From Vicinamibacteria bacterium (GTDB lineage: Bacteria; Acidobacteriota; Vicinamibacteria; Fen-336): a stretch of DNA of 64,000 nt. A model generated the notes under the pieces. The model worked only from the letters and a program-made list of their open reading frames with translations, ran no database searches and was not told where the DNA came from. The stretch spans positions 62,001 through 126,000 of the forward strand of contig DATMML010000091.1 in the NCBI GenBank assembly GCA_035570235.1, written 5' to 3'. Below are positions 25,501 through 33,905 of the stretch, piece by piece; position 1 is the first letter of the stretch, and each line of letters starts with the position of its first letter. Both the position numbers and the translations under genes were made by a program.

Positions 25501-25814
25501 CGGGAAGGCTCCAGGTTCACCAGGACTTGCCCGTCTTCTACCTTGACCTCGTATTGGACCACCTTGAGTTCGGGATTCATCACATTCTCCCCGGTTGTCA
25601 CGTCGAAGCTCCAGCCGTGCCAGGGGCAGGTCACTCGTGGCCCCTCGACGAAGCCCTGGCCGAGCGGCCCTCCCCGATGCAGGCACGTGTTGCCGATGGC
25701 GTGAAAGCTACCGCCCACGTTGAAGAGGGCCACCGCCCTTCCCCCCAGACTGATCTCCGTCCCCGTGCCGGGGGCGAGGTCTGAGGCGGCGATGGCTCTA
25801 ATGAATTCGGACAT
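25497..25814 (-). CDS. Rieske [2Fe-2S] ferredoxin
   Basis: 105 residues. The cluster ligands are complete: Cys44 and His46 in CLHRGG, Cys63 and His66 in CPWHGW. This is the small, cytoplasmic ferredoxin type used as electron carrier for non-haem oxygenases (or NirD-like), with no membrane anchor or Tat signal. No oxygenase or reductase gene lies nearby. Its stop overlaps the start of the exported VWFA gene by four bases, an unexpected partner. A TAGACT -10-like box is at 25851-25846, and GGGGAGAG precedes the ATG. Confidence 0.9.
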   Translation of the reverse strand: MSEFIRAIAASDLAPGTGTEISLGGRAVALFNVGGSFHAIGNTCLHRGGPLGQGFVEGPRVTCPWHGWSFDVTTGENVMNPELKVVQYEVKVEDGQVLVNLEPSR

Positions 25815-25909
25815 CGACTCTCCCCAAGAAAAGACTCCCTTTTGAAGTCTACAACAGGGTTTGCTCCCCCGTTGCCAACCCCACCCGGCGGCCCGGCCTG
25901 AAGGCGTCC

Positions 25910-27004
25910 TCAGGGAGACTCAGGGGCCTCTTCCAGGGCCCGGCCCAGGCGCTCGAGGCCCGCGGCCAGGATGGGGGGACCGCAGCCGAGGGCCAACCGG
26001 AAATGGTCGGGCAGGCCGAAGAAGAGCCCGGGGGCTACGGTGGTGTCGTAACGGTCGCGGAGTCGCGCGCAGAGTCCGTCCACGTCGCCCCTCAGGAGGC
26101 GGGGGAAGGCGATCATGCCCGCGTCCACGGGAAGGGCCGATAGGTCCGCCCGGGAAGCCAGGAACCGGTTGACAACGTTGCGGTTGGTCTCGAGCAGTGC
26201 CCGGGCCCGGGCCGCCACCCGGTCCAGGTGCTCGAGGGCCACCACGCTCAGCCGCTCCGCGGGATGGGCCGGCACCACCCCGAAGAGATCGTTGAGACGC
26301 CACATACGCCGAACAAGGTCGGGATCGGCCAGGGCCCAGCCACACCGCAGCCCCCCGAGGCCATAGGCCTTGGTCAGGCTGGAGGTGGCGACGAAAGCGG
26401 GGCCGAGGTGGAAGGCCGAGCGCGTGGGCCGGCCGAGGACGGCCAAGGCCTCTCGGTAGACCTCGTCCACGAGCACCCGGGCCCCCACGCCTTGGGCGAT
26501 TTCCCCCACCGCTCGGAGCGTCTCCTCGCTGGCGAAGGCGTTCGAGGGGTTGTGGAGGTTGGTGAGGACGACGATACGGGTCTTCGGCGAGATGGCGGCC
26601 GCCACTGCGTCGGGCTCCAGGCGGAAACCCTCCTCGCTCCGCCGCGGGAAGCGGCGGACCACGAGTCCAAGGTAGCGCGCGGCATCCACCAGCAGCGCGT
26701 AGGTGGGATGCTCGATCAGGACCTCGTCGCCGGGCTCAGCCGCGCTAGCCAACACCAGGAGGTTGGCCATGGACGTGCCGGTGGCGGCCACGACGTGGTC
26801 GGGTGTCGTCCCCGCCCTCTGCGCCAAACGCTCCTGGAGGGGCGGATAGCCGTAGAAGCTGGAGCCGGTCAACTCCAGGTCCTCCGGGCGGACGGGCAGC
26901 TCCGCCAGCGGATAGGCCTCCACTCCGCTGGAGGCCAGGTTGAAGCTGGCCCCCGAACGTGTCTTGGCCCACTCCATGTAGTCGGAGGAGAGGACCCGGC
27001 TCAT
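25910..27004 (-). CDS. PLP-dependent aminotransferase, class I/II
   Basis: 364 residues, fold-type I. The PLP lysine is Lys212 in SSLTKAYGLGGLRCGW; NLHNPS (149-154, Asn152) and DEVYRE (180-185, Asp180 and Tyr183) bind the cofactor. GYPPLQERLA (52-61) is the usual substrate-side block. The substrate amino acid cannot be told. Its start overlaps the stop of an amino-acid permease by four bases, so uptake and transamination of one amino acid may be coupled; this is inference from context. Confidence 0.9.
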   Translation of the reverse strand: MSRVLSSDYMEWAKTRSGASFNLASSGVEAYPLAELPVRPEDLELTGSSFYGYPPLQERLAQRAGTTPDHVVAATGTSMANLLVLASAAEPGDEVLIEHPTYALLVDAARYLGLVVRRFPRRSEEGFRLEPDAVAAAISPKTRIVVLTNLHNPSNAFASEETLRAVGEIAQGVGARVLVDEVYREALAVLGRPTRSAFHLGPAFVATSSLTKAYGLGGLRCGWALADPDLVRRMWRLNDLFGVVPAHPAERLSVVALEHLDRVAARARALLETNRNVVNRFLASRADLSALPVDAGMIAFPRLLRGDVDGLCARLRDRYDTTVAPGLFFGLPDHFRLALGCGPPILAAGLERLGRALEEAPESP

Positions 27005-28344
27005 GGAGTGGCTCCCCGATTCCGCCAGAAGAGGTAGGCCGGGATCCCGGCCAGCAGGAGGCCCAGCCCGATCAGCGCGTTTGTGGGGTAGCGGTAGACG
27101 GTGTTGAGTACCACCAGCCAGGATGCGGCCACGAAGAACCCGGTGGTCCAGGGATGACCGGGCGTGCGGAAGGCACCCACCTCGCCCCGGTGCCGGAAGA
27201 CGAAGAGGGCGGCCCCGGTGAGGCCAAAGGCGATGAAGTCCACCGAGACCACGTAATTGAGGATTTGCTCATAGCGGCCGGAGAGGGCAATGACCATGGC
27301 CAACACGCCCTGAAGCGCAATCGCCACGACCGGCACGCGGGTCCGGGGATGCAACCAGCCGACGCTCCGAAAGAAGAGCCCGTCCCGCGCCATGGCGTAG
27401 TAGACGCGGGGAGCGGTCAAGATCCCCTGGCTCAAGAAACCGAGGGTGGAGATCGTTATCCCCACTCCAATGAAGACCGCCCCCCGCTCGCCCAGGGCCT
27501 GGCGCATCACCGCGGAAGCGGGAGCACGGGTGGCGGCTAGGCCTTCGGGGCCCAGGACGCGGAGGCAGATCAGATTGACGGCCAGGTAGAGCCCCACCAC
27601 TCCGACCACCCCGAGGAGCAGGCCCCGGGGAAGATCCCGCTCTGGCCGGCGCAGCTCCCCGGACACGAAACTCGAGGTCTGCCAGCCGCCATAAGCGAAG
27701 AGTGTGGGCACGAGGGCGGCCCCCATCGCGGTCAGGAGGTCGAAGGAATAGGGCCGATCGAGCACGGGAGTGAAGCGCGCGCGCGATCCTTCGACGAAGT
27801 AGATGCCCGCCGCCACCATGGCGACGATAGCCCCGATCTTCAGGACCATGAGCGCGCTCTGCAGGCCGCTCCCCGCCCTCACCCCGAGGCAGTTGACGGC
27901 GGTCAGCAGGGCCAGGACGAGAACCGCAACCGCACCGTCCGCGAGGGGCGCGTGGCTCAGTTCGTGGAAATAGCGCGCGAAGGTGACCGCGACCGCAGCC
28001 ATGCCTCCGCTCTGGATCACGAGGAGCAGACACCAGCCGTAGACGAAGGCGGCCGCGGGGTGAAAGGCCTCGCGGAGGTAGGCGTATTGTCCTCCCACCT
28101 GGGGGCGCAGGGAGGCCAGCTCCGCGTACACCAAAGCGCCCACCAGCGCGATCAGGCCTCCCAGGACCCAAGCCCCGAGGATGAGGGCGGGCGTGCCCAC
28201 CTGGCGGGCCACCACGTAGGGATTGATGAAGATGCCGGATCCCACGATTCCGCCCATGACGAGCATGGTGGCGTCGAACAGGCCCAGCCGGCGGACGAGG
28301 TCGGGGACGCCGCTGACCGGAGCCGGGGGGAGGGGAGGCGCCAT
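27001..28344 (-). CDS. APC-superfamily amino-acid permease
   Basis: About 447 residues with 12 predicted membrane segments. The APC signature in segment 1 is MLVMGGIVGSGIFINPYVVA, and GALVYAELASLRPQVGGQY marks segments 2-3. It resembles the LAT/SLC7-like branch. The ATG at 28344 was chosen over an upstream one at 28383, because the first 13 residues of the longer form are arginine-rich and atypical. It probably exchanges or imports neutral amino acids at the inner membrane, and is translationally coupled to the aminotransferase gene. Confidence 0.9.
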   Translation of the reverse strand: MAPPLPPAPVSGVPDLVRRLGLFDATMLVMGGIVGSGIFINPYVVARQVGTPALILGAWVLGGLIALVGALVYAELASLRPQVGGQYAYLREAFHPAAAFVYGWCLLLVIQSGGMAAVAVTFARYFHELSHAPLADGAVAVLVLALLTAVNCLGVRAGSGLQSALMVLKIGAIVAMVAAGIYFVEGSRARFTPVLDRPYSFDLLTAMGAALVPTLFAYGGWQTSSFVSGELRRPERDLPRGLLLGVVGVVGLYLAVNLICLRVLGPEGLAATRAPASAVMRQALGERGAVFIGVGITISTLGFLSQGILTAPRVYYAMARDGLFFRSVGWLHPRTRVPVVAIALQGVLAMVIALSGRYEQILNYVVSVDFIAFGLTGAALFVFRHRGEVGAFRTPGHPWTTGFFVAASWLVVLNTVYRYPTNALIGLGLLLAGIPAYLFWRNRGATP

Positions 28345-28401
28345 GGGACGCTCGACTCTATCCGCCCCTACTCGCGCCCGCAATTGAGGCTCGCGCGCAG
28401 G

Positions 28402-28629
28402 TCAAGGGCCCGCCGAGGGTCCCACCCTGACCGCGGTGGCCAAGGCGTGACCGTGGCTAGCGGTCGCCACCAACCAGGTGGCGTCCGCCTCCGCCAACAC
28501 GCGATCGCGTGCGGTCTGGATGTCCGCGGCGGGGAACTTGCCCACGCCGTAGACGGGGCGCAGGCTCCGGAACGCGATATGACCCGTGAAGGGATCGGTC
28601 CGTCGTGGCCGACCTTCTGCCGCTATCAT
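28402..28629 (-). CDS. Small hypothetical protein (uncertain)
   Basis: A 75-residue frame starting with ATG at 28629 and ending before the permease gene. The codons of its second half (FPAADIQTARDRVLAEADAT and WLVATASHGHALATAV) have the third-position G+C bias of real genes here, and the composition is protein-like. I do not recognise the family. It may be the 3' part of a decayed gene, because no clear ribosome site precedes the ATG. Confidence 0.3.
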   Translation of the reverse strand: MIAAEGRPRRTDPFTGHIAFRSLRPVYGVGKFPAADIQTARDRVLAEADATWLVATASHGHALATAVRVGPSAGP

Positions 28630-28711
28630 AGAGCCTGCGAGGCAACACCCCGGGTAGGTCCATGCGACGGGATTCGTCCAAACGCGGCCGGACGCGAACG
28701 GTGGCCCCCCT

Positions 28712-29233
28712 GTGAGGGACGGGCCTGGGCGGCGCGCCCTCAAGCGCGTGGCCCTTTGGAATTTCACTCTAAACATAGGGTTGAACCGGGTCTGGCGCCG
28801 GTGGCGGGCGGGCGCCCCCTTCCGGCTGGGCGGGGAGTGTCGCCGGTGCGCGCGGTGCTGTGAGGCCCCCGCCATCCAGGTGGGACGGCCGACCTGGTAC
28901 TCGCGCGCCCTCCGACACCTCTTCCTCGCCTGGCAGGAGCGCGTGAACGGCTTCGTGCTCGTGGGCCGCGACCGGGAACACCGGACTTTCATCTTCCGCT
29001 GCACGCACTTCGACCCCACCACACGGTCCTGCGACAGCTACGACTCGCGCCCCGGGATGTGCCGCGATTATCCGCGCGCCCTCCTCTGGCAGCCGTACCC
29101 CGTGATGCTGCCGGGGTGTGGGTACCGGCCGGTGGCCGCCAACGTCGACGGCCTTCTGCGCAGCCTAGAGGGGCAATCGCTCAGCCCGGACCAGCGGGCA
29201 AAACTAGTCGAGGGCCTGCGCCTGGAGAAGTAA
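28712..29233 (+). CDS. YkgJ-family cysteine-cluster protein
   Basis: 173 residues from a GTG at 28712. The cysteine pattern ECRRCARCC (43-51), then FRCTHF, then SCDSYDSRPGMCRDYP and PGCGYR, is that of the YkgJ/UPF0153 family. This family binds zinc or an iron-sulfur cluster and often has no known partner. The N-terminal 40 residues are basic and amphipathic. Start choice is uncertain; a GTG 12 codons downstream is possible. It converges with nadA. Confidence 0.85.
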   Translation: MRDGPGRRALKRVALWNFTLNIGLNRVWRRWRAGAPFRLGGECRRCARCCEAPAIQVGRPTWYSRALRHLFLAWQERVNGFVLVGRDREHRTFIFRCTHFDPTTRSCDSYDSRPGMCRDYPRALLWQPYPVMLPGCGYRPVAANVDGLLRSLEGQSLSPDQRAKLVEGLRLEK

Positions 29234-29263
29234 CGATGGCGGGGCTTGCGCTCCGCAGCGCGA

Positions 29264-30352
29264 TCAGGTGATGGCCAGCATCCGATCGAGGGCCGTGCGC
29301 GCCTCGCGGGCCGTGGCCTCCCCAACCCGGACAGGGTTCCGTACCTCGCCCTCCAAAAGGCCCTCCAGCACCCACAGCAGGTGGGGAGGGTCGATGCGAA
29401 ACATGGTGCTGCAGAGACAGAAGCAGTCGTCCAGGCTGACGACCTGCCTCGCCGGGGCCACCTCTCGGGCGAGGCGGTTCACCATGTTGAGCTCCGTCCC
29501 CACGGCCCACCGGGAGCCCACGGGGCTCTCCCGAACGGTCCGCAGGATGCCCTCCGTGGAGCCGATGGCATCCGCCCGCTGCGCCACCTCGAAGCGGCAC
29601 TCGGGGTGGACGATGACCTTGACCCCGGGGATCTCGCGCCGACGACCGTCGACCATGTCCGCGGTGAACCGATTGTGCACCGAACAGTGGCCCTTCCAGA
29701 GCAGCACCCGGGCCGCGTGGACCTCCGCCTCCGTGAGGCCGCCCGCATCCTCGTAGGGGTCCCAGATCGGCATGTTCTCCAGGGGGATGCCCATCCGATA
29801 CCCGGTGTTGCGGCCCAGGTGCTGATCGGGGAAGAAGAGTACCCGGGGTGCCCGTCGGAAGGCCCATTCCAGCACCGCGCGGGCGTTGGAGGATGTGCAG
29901 ACCGCGCCACCGTGGCGGCCCACGAACGCCTTGAGCTCGGCGGAAGAGTTCATGTAGGTGACGGGCAGGACCTCTCCCCCCACCACCGCGGTCACGTCGT
30001 CCCAGGCCGCTTCCACTTGGTCGATGGCCGCCATGTCCGCCATAGTGCAGCCCGCGCCCAGATCGGGAAGGAGCACGGTCTGGCTGGGGGCGGAGAGAAC
30101 ATCCGCCGATTCGGCCATGAAGTGAACCCCGCAGAACACGATGAACTCGGCATGCGGGCGGGCGGCCGCGGCTTGGGCGAGCTTGAAAGAGTCGCCGGTA
30201 ACATCAGCGTGGACAATCACTTCATCGCGCTGATAGTGGTGACCGAGGACGACCAGGCGCTCTCCCAGCTCCCGCTTGGCACGGACGATCCGCTTCTGGA
30301 CCTCGTCCGTTTGGGCGGCCAGGATGGGCTCGGGCAGGGCGACTTGCATCAT
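29264..30352 (-). CDS. nadA: Quinolinate synthase
   Basis: 362 residues, the long NadA type. HHYQRDEVI (38-46), HADVTGDSF (48-56) and FCGVHFMAE (73-81) are the triple-repeat motifs. Likely [4Fe-4S] ligands are Cys102 (GAGCTMAD), Cys223 (KGHCSVH) and one of Cys310, Cys312 or Cys314. It condenses iminoaspartate with dihydroxyacetone phosphate to quinolinate for NAD synthesis. A perfect -10 box TATAAT lies at 30377-30372, giving a leader of only about 13 bases. NadB and NadC are not in the window. Confidence 0.93.
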   Translation of the reverse strand: MMQVALPEPILAAQTDEVQKRIVRAKRELGERLVVLGHHYQRDEVIVHADVTGDSFKLAQAAAARPHAEFIVFCGVHFMAESADVLSAPSQTVLLPDLGAGCTMADMAAIDQVEAAWDDVTAVVGGEVLPVTYMNSSAELKAFVGRHGGAVCTSSNARAVLEWAFRRAPRVLFFPDQHLGRNTGYRMGIPLENMPIWDPYEDAGGLTEAEVHAARVLLWKGHCSVHNRFTADMVDGRRREIPGVKVIVHPECRFEVAQRADAIGSTEGILRTVRESPVGSRWAVGTELNMVNRLAREVAPARQVVSLDDCFCLCSTMFRIDPPHLLWVLEGLLEGEVRNPVRVGEATAREARTALDRMLAIT

Positions 30353-30371
30353 TCCAGCAACACCGCTCTCG

Positions 30372-30377
30372 ATTATA
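30372..30377 (-). promoter_or_regulatory. nadA: -10 box (TATAAT) of nadA
   Basis: The minus strand reads GGATATAATC, 20 bases before the nadA ATG. It is a perfect consensus -10, although no good -35 is seen. Confidence 0.45.
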
Positions 30378-30497
30378 TCCGGGGCGGCACCGGGAGCGGG
30401 ACGCTCCCCGACCGCCCCGGAGCCGATGGCGCGGACTTCACGCCGGGTCCGGCCGTGGCCTTCTCAAGGCCGGCGTCCGGAGCGACGAGCGCTCGGC

Positions 30498-30503
30498 TAT
30501 ACT
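30498..30503 (+). promoter_or_regulatory. -10 box (TATACT) of the DUF1285-like gene
   Basis: GGCTATACT ends seven bases before the GTG at 30511. If used, the first transcribed base would be about the G of the start codon, giving a leaderless message. Confidence 0.35.
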
Positions 30504-30510
30504 CGGGGCC

Positions 30511-30960
30511 GTGGCCTCCTTCTGGGAGATTCCCGAGGGCGTGCGCGTGCTGCCGGACGGCGCCTGGCGCGTCGGCGGCTTCCCCATCATTCACACCCCG
30601 TCCCTCCGTCATCTGAAGACCCGACTCGTCTTCGACGATGGGGGGGCCTTCATCGCGGACGGCTCCCAGCGTATGCCGGTGACCGTGGAGGGGCCGCCCT
30701 TCGAGGTCATGAGCCTGGTCCTGGATGGGACGAAGGGGGAGGTGCACGCGCTCCTCGACGACGGCACAGAAGAGGTCGTGACCGCCGGCTCCCTCTCCAT
30801 GAACGAGGAGAGCGGGCGCTTCGAGTGCCTGGCCCGGGGCGGGCGCTGCCGAGCCGTCTTCTCCCGGGCCGCCCACCAAAGCCTGCTCGACAACGTCGCC
30901 GAAGAGGAAGGCCGTTTCTTCATCCGCGTGGGGAGCCTCCAGATCCCGATCCACACCTAG
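30511..30960 (+). CDS. DUF1285-like protein
   Basis: 149 residues. The order of motifs follows DUF1285: PDGAWRVGGFPI (about 15-26), a basic helix, DDGGAFIADGSQRMPVTVEG (42-61) with GPPFEVMSLV, then a beta-rich C-terminal half. No cysteine pair, membrane segment or signal is present. The function of the family is unknown. The GTG start has no Shine-Dalgarno sequence but lies directly after a TATACT box, which fits leaderless expression. Confidence 0.62.
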   Translation: MASFWEIPEGVRVLPDGAWRVGGFPIIHTPSLRHLKTRLVFDDGGAFIADGSQRMPVTVEGPPFEVMSLVLDGTKGEVHALLDDGTEEVVTAGSLSMNEESGRFECLARGGRCRAVFSRAAHQSLLDNVAEEEGRFFIRVGSLQIPIHT

Positions 30961-30964
30961 CCGC

Positions 30965-30970
30965 TATACT
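30965..30970 (+). promoter_or_regulatory. -10 box (TATACT) before the nfo remnant and queG
   Basis: GCTATACT ends six bases before the ATG (30977) of the endonuclease IV remnant. The downstream queG gene may now be transcribed from this old nfo promoter. Confidence 0.35.
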
Positions 30971-30976
30971 CTCTGC

Positions 30977-31061
30977 ATGTTGCTCGGCGCCCACGTTATC
31001 CACCGCGGGGGGCGTGAACCAGTCGTCGGGGCAGGGGCGGGACATCACCGCCGACGCTATT
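30977..31061 (+). pseudogene. nfo: N-terminal remnant of endonuclease IV (nfo)
   Basis: ATG 30977 opens MLLGAHV, the standard start of deoxyribonuclease IV. After one extra base near 30997-30998 the frame continues STAGGVNQSSGQGRDITADA and I, which matches the next block of the family. The following QIFTKNQRQW block is missing, and the rest of the gene (about 250 residues) is gone; queG begins 88 bases later. The remnant therefore carries a frameshift and a large deletion. An intact copy may exist elsewhere in the genome. Confidence 0.6.
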
Positions 31062-31148
31062 CGGAGGCGCCGGGCCCTATCCCGGTCTGAAAGAGGAAGC
31101 TCACGCTGGTCCGCGGCCTGGTGCGGCGCGGGCGCGGCAGGGCATGAG

Positions 31149-32186
31149 ATGGACCCTTTCGCCTTGGCGCTGCACGCCAAGAGCCTGGCCCGGGAGAAGG
31201 GCTTCGACCTCGTCGGGATCGCCCGTGCCGACGCGCCCCCTGAGCTGGCCTTCTTCGCGGAATGGATCGCCCGCGGCCACGCCGGGGAGATGAGCTACCT
31301 CACGTCCCAGGTCGCACGTCGCCAGGACCTGCGGGCGGCCTTTCCTTGGGCTCGTTCGCTGATCGCGGTGGGCCTGCAGTACGACACCCCCTATCCGTAC
31401 TCCACGGAGGTTCCGAGCGACCGGGGATGGATCGCTCGCTACGCCTGGGGAGACGACTACCACGACGTGATGAAGACGATGCTGGAGGGGCTGGTGGAGG
31501 CCCTCCGTCAGGAGGCCGGCTCCTTCACCGCCCGCACTTATGTGGACACGGGACCAGTGGTGGAGCGCGCCTACGCGGCGGCCGCGGGGCTGGCGGCCTG
31601 GGGGAAGAATACCTGCCTGCTGCACCCCGAGCACGGTTCGTGGTTCTTTCTGGGGGAGGTGGTGACAGACCTCGATCTGCCTGCGGACGCTCCCCGGCCC
31701 GACCTCTGCGGGAGCTGCACCGCGTGCCTCGAGGCCTGCCCCACCGGCGCCTTGCCCGCGCCCTATGTCCTCGACGCCCGGCGCTGTATCAGCTACCTCA
31801 CGATTGAGGTGAAGGGTGCCTTGCCCGAGGAACGGCGCGCCGACCTGGGCCGCCACGTCTTCGGTTGCGACATCTGCCAGGACGTCTGCCCTTGGAATCG
31901 GAAGCGGCGCCAGCGTGGCGGTCCCGCCTTCGCGCCGAGGGCCGGCCTGGCGGCTCCGGATCTGGGTGACCTCGCCTCGCTCGACGATCCGGCCTTCCGC
32001 GAGCGCTTTCGCCGGAGCCCGGTGAAGAGGGCCCGGCGCCGCGGCCTTCTGCGCAACGTGGCCGTCGCCCTGGGCAACTCGGGTGACTCCTCCCGAAAAC
32101 CCATCTTGGAGACGCTGGCGAAGGACGAGGACCCTCTCGTCCGCGAGCACGCGCTCTGGGCTCTGCGCCGGCTGGGGGCGTGCTAG
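31149..32186 (+). CDS. queG: Epoxyqueuosine reductase
   Basis: 345 residues from ATG 31149. The N-terminal cobalamin-binding domain shows DLVGIARAD (about 19-27) and RYAWGDDYHDVM. Two [4Fe-4S] sites follow: CGSCTACLEACPTGA (about 185-199) and CDICQDVCPWN (about 243-253). The last 45 residues form a HEAT-like repeat (ALGNSGDSSRKPILETLAKD). It reduces epoxyqueuosine to queuosine in the wobble position of tRNA. No Shine-Dalgarno sequence is evident. It follows the nfo remnant, whose promoter it may use. Confidence 0.92.
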   Translation: MDPFALALHAKSLAREKGFDLVGIARADAPPELAFFAEWIARGHAGEMSYLTSQVARRQDLRAAFPWARSLIAVGLQYDTPYPYSTEVPSDRGWIARYAWGDDYHDVMKTMLEGLVEALRQEAGSFTARTYVDTGPVVERAYAAAAGLAAWGKNTCLLHPEHGSWFFLGEVVTDLDLPADAPRPDLCGSCTACLEACPTGALPAPYVLDARRCISYLTIEVKGALPEERRADLGRHVFGCDICQDVCPWNRKRRQRGGPAFAPRAGLAAPDLGDLASLDDPAFRERFRRSPVKRARRRGLLRNVAVALGNSGDSSRKPILETLAKDEDPLVREHALWALRRLGAC

Positions 32187-32198
32187 CCTAATCGCCGC

Positions 32199-33815
32199 TT
32201 GGAGGACCCGGGAGTCGCTCGGCGCCTCGACGGAAGGGACGCGTTCTGCGTCCTCGCCCTCCTCCTTTTCCTGGGGACCTACGTCCACTTTCAGATCGAC
32301 CTCGCGGGACGGCCCGAGGAGGACGCGGCCATGCTCCTCCGCTACTCCCAGCACCTGGCCCAGGGATACGGCGTGGTCTGGAACGTGGGCGAGAAACCGG
32401 TGGACGGGGCGACCGACTTCCTGTTCATGGTCGCGGTGGCCGCTCTGCACCGGGTCGGCCTCCCCCTCGAGGGGGCGGCCCAGGCGCTGGGCCTCACCGC
32501 CCACGCCCTCACCGTGATCGGCGTCTTTCTCTCAATTCGCTCGCTCTTCGGCGGAGGGCGGGCGCTGGCCCTCCTCCCCGCGGTCTTCCTGGCCGTGGGC
32601 CCGGGCCTGCGCCACCTGGCCGCCTGCTACGGAACTCCGCTTTTCGCGTTGGCCGCGCTCACCGCCTGGTATCACGCCCACCGCCTCCTGGCCGTGGAAG
32701 TCGAGGAGCTCTCGGGCTCGTCGCTCTTCTTCGCCCTGGCCTCCCTCGCCATGGGTTTGGCGCGGCCGGAGGGAGTGTTCCTGGCCGGGTTCATGCTTCT
32801 GGCCGTTCTCTACGGGCGTCGCGCTCCCGGTACGTCCAGAATCCTCATCCCCTTCCTGGGCATCTTCCTGACCCTGGGCCTCGCCTATTTCCTCTGGCGC
32901 TGGAGCTACTTCGGCCACCCCCTTCCCAACCCCTTTTATAAGAAGGGCGCCGGAGTCCTGCATTGGTACTCCCTGCGCCAGTCGTTCAAGAACCTCGCGG
33001 CCCTCGGCCCTCCCTTCCTGCTCGTTCTCGTCGTGGGCCTGTGCCTGAAGGGGCTCCGGCGGTGGGCTCTCTTCGCCCTCCTCCCCGTCCTGACCTTCAC
33101 GGCTCTCTGGATCCTGATCTCCGACGAGACCAACTACGTGATGAGGTTCCGGTATCCCATCCTGCCCCTCCTGCTCGTCTCCTGGGTGCCGGTAGGGCAG
33201 GGCCTCCTGGAGAGGGTCGGAGGGATGAGGACCGTGGCTCACCGCGGGGCTCTGGTGTGGCCCGTTGCTTTGGCCGTCATGACCGGCCTCGCCCTCTATC
33301 AGCACGCCCTCTATCGCTACGTCGCACCTCGCCGCATGGGGCTCTACGACGCGGCCCTCCTCCTCCGCGAATACCGAAGACGGAACTACGGCCTGGCCAC
33401 AACCGAGGCGGGCCTGCTGCCGCTTTATTCGACCTGGCGGACCCTTGACGCTTGGGGCTTGAACGACCCCGTCGTCGCCCGCGGCGGTCTCAGCCCGGAG
33501 TATATCGACCGCTATGGGCCGGAGGTCATCCTCTTCCACGCATATTTCTCCCCCGCCGTCCCCACGAGCGGGGAGCGGGTGGAGAACCGCTCCCTGGGGC
33601 CACGCTGGTACCAGATGGTGATGACCCTCAAGAACTACGCGGAGCACAACCATTACGTGCTGGCGGCCTGCTTCGGCCGGAATGCCTACGACACGCACTA
33701 CTACTACGTGCGGTCGGGCTTCTCCGAGAGCGCAGAGATCGCGCGGCGGCTCCGGGCCCTCGACTACTACTGGGACGGCGAGCCGACCGTGGACTTCACG
33801 GACTCCCAGCCCTGA
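32199..33815 (+). CDS. Polytopic membrane protein of the GT-C glycosyltransferase type
   Basis: 538 residues from TTG 32199. About ten hydrophobic segments span residues 15-380, followed by a soluble C-terminal domain of 150 residues. RPEEDAAMLLRYSQHLAQGY (39-58), with an acidic pair in the first periplasmic loop, is the arrangement of GT-C (GT39/GT87 or arabinosyltransferase-like) enzymes that use polyprenyl-phosphate sugars. ARPEGVF and the HPLPNPFYKK loop match that group. It probably glycosylates an envelope polymer; donor and acceptor are unknown. It starts 12 bases after queG. Confidence 0.72.
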   Translation: MEDPGVARRLDGRDAFCVLALLLFLGTYVHFQIDLAGRPEEDAAMLLRYSQHLAQGYGVVWNVGEKPVDGATDFLFMVAVAALHRVGLPLEGAAQALGLTAHALTVIGVFLSIRSLFGGGRALALLPAVFLAVGPGLRHLAACYGTPLFALAALTAWYHAHRLLAVEVEELSGSSLFFALASLAMGLARPEGVFLAGFMLLAVLYGRRAPGTSRILIPFLGIFLTLGLAYFLWRWSYFGHPLPNPFYKKGAGVLHWYSLRQSFKNLAALGPPFLLVLVVGLCLKGLRRWALFALLPVLTFTALWILISDETNYVMRFRYPILPLLLVSWVPVGQGLLERVGGMRTVAHRGALVWPVALAVMTGLALYQHALYRYVAPRRMGLYDAALLLREYRRRNYGLATTEAGLLPLYSTWRTLDAWGLNDPVVARGGLSPEYIDRYGPEVILFHAYFSPAVPTSGERVENRSLGPRWYQMVMTLKNYAEHNHYVLAACFGRNAYDTHYYYVRSGFSESAEIARRLRALDYYWDGEPTVDFTDSQP

Positions 33816-33857
33816 CCGGCTCAGCCCAGCCGCGCGCCCGGACCACCCAGGGGAGGG

Positions 33858-33866
33858 TGCTAAGAT
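33858..33866 (+). promoter_or_regulatory. Possible extended -10 promoter of the dedA gene
   Basis: TGCTAAGAT is a TGn-TAAGAT extended -10, 40 bases before the TTG start. Read-through from the upstream gene is also possible. Confidence 0.28.
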
Positions 33867-33905
33867 GCCCCGTTTGGCGACCGCTCACTAAGGAAGGATG
33901 GAGGA

